From Flemingiibacterium sp045579745 (GTDB lineage: Bacteria; Bacillota; Clostridia; Oscillospirales; CAG-272): 64,000 bases of DNA. The position numbers and the translations under genes are program-made. The stretch lies in NCBI GenBank assembly GCA_045579745.1, contig JAZNMQ010000024.1, forward strand, positions 1 through 64,000, read 5' to 3'. The notes under the pieces are model-generated. The model had not been told where the DNA came from. It ran no database searches and saw nothing but the letters and a program-made list of their open reading frames with translations. Below are positions 59,357 to 64,000 of this stretch, piece by piece (the first letter of the stretch is position 1; the number at the start of each line of letters is the position of its first letter).

Positions 59357-59974
59357 TTATCTTATAAAATTGGTTCTCTGGCGCTTTTCGCGCGTTGGAT
59401 ATTCGACGCCCGATTTTTCGGCTGCTTTGATAGATTTCAGCATCCAAGCCATGTTATCGGCAAGAACCCGCATCGTTTGAAGCCCTTCCAAATCCATTCT
59501 CACCTCATCGGGAGTATTGCCATGCACGGAATTCCAATACTGAGATGTAACGACCGGCATATTGCTCATTTCAAAGAACTTGCAAAGCGATTCATATGCC
59601 GAGGACGCGCCGCCTCTGCGGCAGCTCACGACCGCCGATGCAGGCTTGCCTTGAAGCAAAGCTGAGCCGCTGTAAAACAGACGCCCAAGGAAGCTTGTTA
59701 CCTGACCTGATGGGCCTGCATAATGAACGGGGCTTCCGACGATTATTCCATCGCAGGCTTCCATTTTTTCCTCTGCTAAGGTAACGATGTCCGAAAAAGC
59801 ACATCTGTTGTTTTTGCAGCCGCCACATGCCATGCAGCTTCGTATTGGCTCAGCTCCAAGCCACAATATTTCAGCTTCAACACCGTTTTTCTCAAGCTGT
59901 GATGCCACCTCGGATAGTGCTGTATATGTGCAGCCTTGCTCGTGAGGGCTGCCGTTGATAAGTAATACCTTCAT
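59357..59974 (-). CDS. Flavodoxin-fold NAD(P)H-dependent FMN reductase / iron-sulphur flavoprotein
   Basis: 205 residues from the ATG at 59974, seven bases after AGGAG; an ATG two codons earlier is too near. The FMN phosphate loop is LLINGSPHEQGCTYTAL, then the cysteine cluster CMACGGCKNNRC (about 47-58), which in relatives can hold a [4Fe-4S] cluster, and GSPVHYAGPSGQVTSFLGRLFY. The C-terminal part is basic. Probable flavin-based electron carrier or quinone/azo reductase; the substrate is unknown. Confidence 0.87.
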   Translation of the reverse strand: MKVLLINGSPHEQGCTYTALSEVASQLEKNGVEAEILWLGAEPIRSCMACGGCKNNRCAFSDIVTLAEEKMEACDGIIVGSPVHYAGPSGQVTSFLGRLFYSGSALLQGKPASAVVSCRRGGASSAYESLCKFFEMSNMPVVTSQYWNSVHGNTPDEVRMDLEGLQTMRVLADNMAWMLKSIKAAEKSGVEYPTREKRQRTNFIR

Positions 59975-60018
59975 AACCATTCTCCTTAATATCGCTGCAT
60001 CATTTGGATGCTGTTATC

Positions 60019-60047
60019 AGTTTACTCTAAAGGCATAGCTTTGTCAA
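60019..60047 (-). promoter_or_regulatory. Sigma-A promoter of the flavoprotein gene
   Basis: Minus strand: TTGACA (60042-60047), 17-bp spacer, TAAACT (60019-60024); good -35, weak -10. Confidence 0.6.
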
Positions 60048-60090
60048 TATATTTAACGGACAATGAAGTGTAAAACTTTTAGTATATGCC

Positions 60091-60119
60091 TTGACATAAA
60101 GAGGAAAATACTTTATAAT
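60091..60119 (+). promoter_or_regulatory. Consensus sigma-A promoter of the ROK glucokinase gene
   Basis: TTGACA (60091-60096), 17-bp spacer, TATAAT (60114-60119), both hexamers perfect. Confidence 0.9.
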
Positions 60120-60155
60120 AATAATGTAAAAATCTATTTTTTGAGAGGTATTGCC

Positions 60156-61115
60156 ATGTACTATATAGGTGTTGACCTTGGCGGAACCAATATCGCCATC
60201 GGAATTGTTGATTCAGATTATAAGATTATCGTTAAGGGCAGCGTTCCTACGCTTTCAGAGCGCGATCCCAAGGAAATCGTTAAGGATATGGGCGCACTTT
60301 GCGAAAAGTTAGTTAAGGATGCAGGCCTTACATTTGATGATATCGAGTATGTAGGTATTGCGGCTCCGGGCTCTATCGACCACGAAAACGGCGTTGTTCT
60401 CTATTCCAACAACATCCGTCTTTCCAATTTCCCGATTGCTGAAATTCTTAAAAGCTACATACCCGTAAAGACTATCTATGTTGAAAACGATGCTAATGCA
60501 GCTGCAAAGGGCGAGGCTGTTGCAGGTGCCGCAAAGGGTGTTGCTGATGCAGTTATGATCACTCTCGGAACAGGTGTCGGCGGCGGAATCATCATTGACC
60601 ATAAGGTTTACTCCGGCTTCAACTTTGCTGGCGGAGAGCTCGGTCATATCGTTATCGAGCATGGCGGACGTCAGTGCACCTGCGGACGCAAGGGATGCTG
60701 GGAAGCATACAGCTCCGCTACAGGTCTTATCAATATGACAAAGGAAAAGCTTGAAGAATGCAAGCTTTCAGGCATTCCCACTATTATGGAGAAGATGGTT
60801 GCCGAAGAGGGCAAGGTCAGCGGCAAGACCGCGTTCGCCGCAATGAAGCAGGGCGACGGTCCCGCAAAGGAAGTAGTTGATATGTACATCTCTTACCTTG
60901 GATGCGGACTTGCAAACATCGTTAACATCTTCCAGCCCGAGATTCTCGTAATCGGCGGCGGCGTTTGCAACGAAAAGAATTACCTCACTGACCCGCTTAA
61001 GGTTATTCTCGAAAGAGATTCCTACGGTAATCAGGCATTCCCTGCAACCACTCTCAAGATAGCTGAGCTCGGCAACGATGCAGGCATCATCGGAGCTGCG
61101 GTTCTCGGACTCTGA
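60156..61115 (+). CDS. glcK: ROK-family glucokinase
   Basis: Phosphorylates glucose to glucose 6-phosphate. The 319-residue protein has the ATP loop YIGVDLGGTNIAIGIVD, VENDANAAAKGEAVAGAA with the catalytic Asp, GTGVGGGIIID, GELGHIVIEHGGRQC and the zinc site CTCGRKGCWEAYSS (ROK signature). Lack of a DNA-binding domain makes it an enzyme rather than a ROK repressor. GAGAGG precedes the ATG; an earlier in-frame ATG at 60063 precedes the promoter and is not used. The 82-base gap after it holds an imperfect hairpin (61136-61143 with 61173-61180). Confidence 0.93.
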   Translation: MYYIGVDLGGTNIAIGIVDSDYKIIVKGSVPTLSERDPKEIVKDMGALCEKLVKDAGLTFDDIEYVGIAAPGSIDHENGVVLYSNNIRLSNFPIAEILKSYIPVKTIYVENDANAAAKGEAVAGAAKGVADAVMITLGTGVGGGIIIDHKVYSGFNFAGGELGHIVIEHGGRQCTCGRKGCWEAYSSATGLINMTKEKLEECKLSGIPTIMEKMVAEEGKVSGKTAFAAMKQGDGPAKEVVDMYISYLGCGLANIVNIFQPEILVIGGGVCNEKNYLTDPLKVILERDSYGNQAFPATTLKIAELGNDAGIIGAAVLGL

Positions 61116-61197
61116 TATAAGGTAGCTTGAATTTGTCGGACGGTCGGAGATTGCACCCGATGTTATCTCTGTCCGTCCGAAATGTTGTTTATATAGT

Positions 61198-61752
61198 ATG
61201 CTGAACATTGATAAAACCTTGTATTCCACGCGCCCGAACGACAGTCGGCAAGCTAAAGAGCTTAGAGTATACGAGCTTCTTGAAGCTCTTGATATTCAAT
61301 ATCATAGAGTCGACCATGATGAAGCCGCAACGATTGATGAATGCCTCGAGATCGAATCGGTTCTCGGCACGAAAATATGCAAAAATTTATTTCTCTGCAA
61401 TCAGCAGAAAACTAAATTCTATTTGCTAATGATGCCGGGGGACAAGCATTTCTCGACTAAGGAGTTTTCAAAGAAGATCGGCTCGTCGCGCCTTTCCTTC
61501 GCACCGCCTGAATTTATGGAGCGATATCTGAACCTGACACCGGGCTCGGTCAGCTTTCTCGGACTTATGAACGACTGCGACAACAATGTTACGCTTGTCA
61601 TCGACAAGGATGTGACTGCCGATGAGTCAATAGGATGCCATCCGTGCATCAACACATCAACGCTAAAGCTCAAAACTTCCGACATTCTCAAGCATATTCT
61701 TCCGACAATTCACCATGAACCGATTTTTGTAGAGCTAAACGGAGAAATATAA
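61198..61752 (+). CDS. Prolyl-tRNA editing / YbaK-domain protein (ProX type)
   Basis: 184 residues with the YbaK/aminoacyl-tRNA deacylase domain: VYELLEALDIQYHRVDHDEAAT, ICKNLFLCNQQKTKFYLLMMPGDK, SRLSFAPPEFM, LTPGSVSFLGLMND and LGCHPCINT-like CHPCINTSTLKL. Free-standing ProX hydrolyses Ala-tRNA(Pro) and so protects proline decoding. No Shine-Dalgarno sequence is seen before the ATG. Its stop overlaps the start of the DUF512 gene (TAATG), so the two are coupled. Confidence 0.88.
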   Translation: MLNIDKTLYSTRPNDSRQAKELRVYELLEALDIQYHRVDHDEAATIDECLEIESVLGTKICKNLFLCNQQKTKFYLLMMPGDKHFSTKEFSKKIGSSRLSFAPPEFMERYLNLTPGSVSFLGLMNDCDNNVTLVIDKDVTADESIGCHPCINTSTLKLKTSDILKHILPTIHHEPIFVELNGEI

Positions 61753-63053
61753 TGGTAACAATCAAAGATGTCGAGCCCGCATCCCTTGCTCAAACGCACG
61801 GTATACGCGCAGGCGATATTCTCCTTTCAATAAATAATCACGAAATTCGCGATGTGCTCGATTATCAATTTCGTCTTTGCGAAAAAAAGGTCGTGCTGAA
61901 GCTTCATCGCGGCGCTGAGCTTTTGGAAATCACAATCAAAAAAAGCGAATACAGCGATATCGGGCTGATGTTTGAAACCTATCTGATGGACAAAAAGCAT
62001 TCCTGCAAAAATAAATGCGTTTTTTGCTTTATTGACCAGCTTCCGCGCGGAATGCGTGATACACTTTATTTCAAGGACGACGATTCGCGCCTTTCTTTCC
62101 TGATGGGCAACTACATCACGCTGACCAATCTGAATGATGAGGACGTCAAGCGCATTATCGAGATGAAAATGTCGCCTATCAACATTTCCGTTCACACAAC
62201 CAATCCCGAGCTCAGAGTCAGAATGATGAACAACAAGCGTGCCGGAGATGTGCTTGACTATATGCGCCAATTTGCTGACGCGGGAATAAAGCTTAATTGT
62301 CAGATAGTCCTTTGCAAAGGACTGAACGACGGAGCCGAGCTTGAGCGTACAATGCGGGATCTCACCGGGCTTGCACCGAATCTACTCGGAGTTTCTATAG
62401 TACCTGCAGGTCTTACCGCACACCGTGAGGGGCTGTATCCTCTTGAGCCTCACACGCCGGAGGAAACCGCTTCGATCATCGACAAGGTCGATAGCTTTGC
62501 AAAAGAATGCCTTACGAAATTCGGTTCAAGATTGTTTTTCTGCTCGGACGAAATGTATCTCCGATGCAAGAGAGAGCTTCCCGATGAAGAATACTATGAG
62601 GGCTATCCACAGCTTGAAAACGGCGTCGGAATGATTCGCTCAATGGAAACCGAATTTTGCGACGAGCTTTCATACCTTGATGAATACGATTTGACTAAGA
62701 AACGCAATATTTCGATAGCTACAGGATATGCAGCGTATGATTTCATATGCGAATTATCATCAAAGCTAATGCGCCTCATTCCAACCCTCAAAATCACCGT
62801 TTATCGCATTCGAAATGACTATTTCGGGCATAATATCACCGTCGCAGGGCTTATAACGGCACGCGACATAATTGCTCAGCTTGAGGGGAAGCCGCTCGGT
62901 GAGCGACTTTTGATCCCATCTGTCATGCTTCGAGCTGAGGGCGACATGTTTCTTGACAGCGTCAGCGTCGCTGAGCTTTCCGAAAAGCTCGAAGTACCGC
63001 TGATTCCAACCGATTCAACCGGAACAGATTTTGTGTCAAAGGTTTTATATTGA
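61752..63053 (+). CDS. DUF512 protein (PDZ plus radical-SAM-like domain)
   Basis: 433 residues. The N-terminal PDZ-like domain (1-66) has TIKDVEPASLAQTHGIRAGDILLSINN. A cysteine motif CKNKCVFC (Cys85, 89, 92) in the CxxxCxxC form of radical SAM enzymes follows, then a barrel with NYITLTNLNDEDVKRI and SPINISVHTTNPELRVRMM. The DUF512 part closes with VAGLITARDIIAQL and LRAEGDMFLDS. The function is not established; it is nearly always next to der in Firmicutes, as here, hinting at a role in ribosome biogenesis. Confidence 0.92.
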   Translation: MVTIKDVEPASLAQTHGIRAGDILLSINNHEIRDVLDYQFRLCEKKVVLKLHRGAELLEITIKKSEYSDIGLMFETYLMDKKHSCKNKCVFCFIDQLPRGMRDTLYFKDDDSRLSFLMGNYITLTNLNDEDVKRIIEMKMSPINISVHTTNPELRVRMMNNKRAGDVLDYMRQFADAGIKLNCQIVLCKGLNDGAELERTMRDLTGLAPNLLGVSIVPAGLTAHREGLYPLEPHTPEETASIIDKVDSFAKECLTKFGSRLFFCSDEMYLRCKRELPDEEYYEGYPQLENGVGMIRSMETEFCDELSYLDEYDLTKKRNISIATGYAAYDFICELSSKLMRLIPTLKITVYRIRNDYFGHNITVAGLITARDIIAQLEGKPLGERLLIPSVMLRAEGDMFLDSVSVAELSEKLEVPLIPTDSTGTDFVSKVLY

Positions 63054-63054
63054 T

Positions 63055-63768
63055 ATGAAAAAACATTTTTCTTTTATATGCGCTGTATTGATATTTACAC
63101 TTGTTCTCATAACGGCTTCGGGATGTTTTAAAACTCTCCCCATTGCCGATTACAACTGCTCTGCTGCACAGTATCTTGATGAAACTGACCAGCGGCTGCT
63201 TCGAGTATATTATCCGGTCATCCATGGCTCCGGCGTTGGCGATGGAGTAAATGAAGCTCTGAAAGCCGCCGCGCTCTTGTATATGGAAGATTACCTCGCA
63301 GCCAATCAGCACGAGGGCTATTATGCCTATGAAATCGGAACTGTTACACCCACTTTGCAGCTTCCTGAGCTTGCAAGCTTTTTATGTGTGGGTAGTTATT
63401 CCGTGGAAGGCTCCCTCACCGCCTCGAGTGTCGTTTACACAATAAACATCGACCCTCAAAGCGGAGAGATCCTTGATTATGATGAGCTTGTCGCGGATTA
63501 TGATATACTGAAAAATAACTTCACATCCGAAAAATTCGAGCAGGTCGGCGGTCTTAACGATCTTCTTGAACAAATAAGCTGCTCCGATATTATCGCTAAT
63601 TGCGATGATCGTCCGCCGCTCTATTTTATAGCGGATGAAAATGATGTTCTTCTTGCATTCTCCTTTGAGCTGACACATAAACTCGGTGGTCATGCGGAAT
63701 TTGCAATAGACACAGACAAAATCAAAAAGGCTCTCAGCGAAAGACTGACAGCTATCATATACGAATAA
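63055..63768 (+). CDS. DUF3298/RsiV-like lipoprotein
   Basis: 237 residues starting one base after the DUF512 stop. A lipoprotein signal MKKHFSFICAVLIFTLVLIT ends in lipobox ASGC, Cys24 being lipidated. The mature part has YYPVIHGSGVGDGVNEALKAAA, GSYSVEGSLTASSVVYTINIDPQSGEILDYDELV and a terminal GHAEFAID, the order seen in DUF3298 domains of RsiV anti-sigma factors and relatives. There is no anti-sigma N-terminus, so it is an outer-face binding protein of unknown ligand. The ribosome site is weak, suggesting coupling to DUF512. Confidence 0.72.
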   Translation: MKKHFSFICAVLIFTLVLITASGCFKTLPIADYNCSAAQYLDETDQRLLRVYYPVIHGSGVGDGVNEALKAAALLYMEDYLAANQHEGYYAYEIGTVTPTLQLPELASFLCVGSYSVEGSLTASSVVYTINIDPQSGEILDYDELVADYDILKNNFTSEKFEQVGGLNDLLEQISCSDIIANCDDRPPLYFIADENDVLLAFSFELTHKLGGHAEFAIDTDKIKKALSERLTAIIYE

Positions 63769-63794
63769 ACACAAAAACGAAAGGAAGTCTTTGA

Positions 63795-63827
63795 ATGCAC
63801 TTGCTGCCAAAGACAAAGGGTAAATAA
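63795..63827 (+). CDS. Possible 10-residue leader peptide coupled to der
   Basis: ATG at 63795, preceded by GAAAGGAAG, encodes MHLLPKTKGK and stops at TAA (63825-63827), whose last A is the first base of the der ATG (TAATG). It contains the der ribosome site AAAGGG. A tiny coupled leader is plausible but could be chance. Confidence 0.35.
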   Translation: MHLLPKTKGK

Positions 63828-64000
63828 TGGCAAAACCTGTTATAGCAATCGTAGGTCGCCCTAATGTCGGTAAAAGCACGCTGTTCAACAAAATTGCAGG
63901 CGAGCGCATATCGATAGTTGAAGATACACCGGGCGTAACCCGCGATCGCATCTATTATGAGGTAGAATGGAACGGACGCGCTTTGATACTTGTTGATACG
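63827..64000 (+). CDS. der: Ribosome biogenesis GTPase Der (EngA), 3' part beyond the window
   Basis: The first 58 codons are present. They read MAKPVIAIVGRPNVGKS (G1 loop) with TLFNKIAGERISIVEDTPGVTRD (G2) and end in LILVDT, just before the G3 DTxG. Der has two tandem G domains and a KH-like domain and acts in 50S assembly. AAAGGG lies six bases before the ATG. It is downstream of DUF512, its usual partner; the remainder (about 380 residues in the family) is outside. Confidence 0.96.
   Translation, partial: MAKPVIAIVGRPNVGKSTLFNKIAGERISIVEDTPGVTRDRIYYEVEWNGRALILVDT

Noticed and set aside
61116..61197. Strong terminator after the glucokinase gene
   Set aside because: The hairpin with arms TCGGACGG/CCGTCCGA is real but has a long imperfect interior and no U-run, so readthrough into the editing gene is likely.

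Overview
The window looks like chromosome of a low-to-medium GC, Gram-positive-type Clostridia member. An Oscillospirales/Ruminococcaceae-like gut organism is my best guess, by inference from gene order and protein style only. Supporting signs are sigma-A promoters with 17-bp spacers, strong GGAGG ribosome sites, a Firmicutes order yybS-gdpP-rplI-dnaB-tilS-ftsH, a division and cell-wall (dcw) cluster, HPr with both His15 and Ser46, and DUF512-der. I see no phage, transposon, CRISPR array, rRNA or tRNA.

The first 185 bases are not genuine chromosome. An 84-base DNBSEQ/MGI-type sequencing adapter with a 10-base index (102-185) sits between two identical 101-base copies of the start of the first gene. 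Everything from 186 reads as ordinary genome.

Layout: 186-1274 is an N-terminally truncated XRE regulator. 1400-11018 (minus) is an aldose-epimerase-like gene and the yybS-gdpP-rplI-dnaB-tilS-ftsH block (c-di-AMP turnover, ribosome, replication, tRNA modification, membrane proteolysis). 11193-14382 (minus) is a SPFH / zinc-ribbon / TPM membrane module like ydjI-ydjG-ydjH. 14606-15379 is an esterase. 15446-21702 is an L-arabinose catabolic locus (araA, araK-type kinase, araD) bracketed by two uroporphyrinogen-decarboxylase-like genes. 21762-30606 (minus) is a biosynthetic run nadA-nadC-aroB-aroA-nadB-DUF362 ferredoxin-ispE-trigger-factor-like lipoprotein. 30861-33068 holds an AI-2E-family exporter and an SGNH/sialate-type esterase.

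33174-46834 (minus) is the dcw cluster mraZ-rsmH-ftsL-pbp-murE-murF-mraY-ftsW-murG-ftsQ-ftsZ, led by a promoter with MraZ boxes and lacking murD, murC, murB and ftsA. Upstream of it lie coaD, an in-frame uvrC-rsmD fusion, ptsH, two DUF4330 genes, an O-antigen-ligase-like gene, murJ, trmD and rimM. The last 7 kb carry glycerate kinase, a small zinc-ribbon membrane protein, an Mrp/ApbC ATPase, a flavodoxin-like reductase, a ROK glucokinase, a prolyl-tRNA editing protein, DUF512, a lipoprotein and the start of der. Much of the window therefore serves envelope building: precursor synthesis (murE, murF, mraY, murG), flipping and polymerisation (murJ, ftsW, pbp) and the division ring (ftsZ, ftsQ, ftsL).

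No completely new system stands out. The most notable points are the uvrC-rsmD fusion hinging on a run of seven A's, a tandem copy of the mraY 3' end exactly where murD is missing, the paired UROD-like genes around the arabinose operon, a hairpin between ribosome site and start codon of araD, and the adapter chimera. No gene-free stretch exceeds 300 bases.
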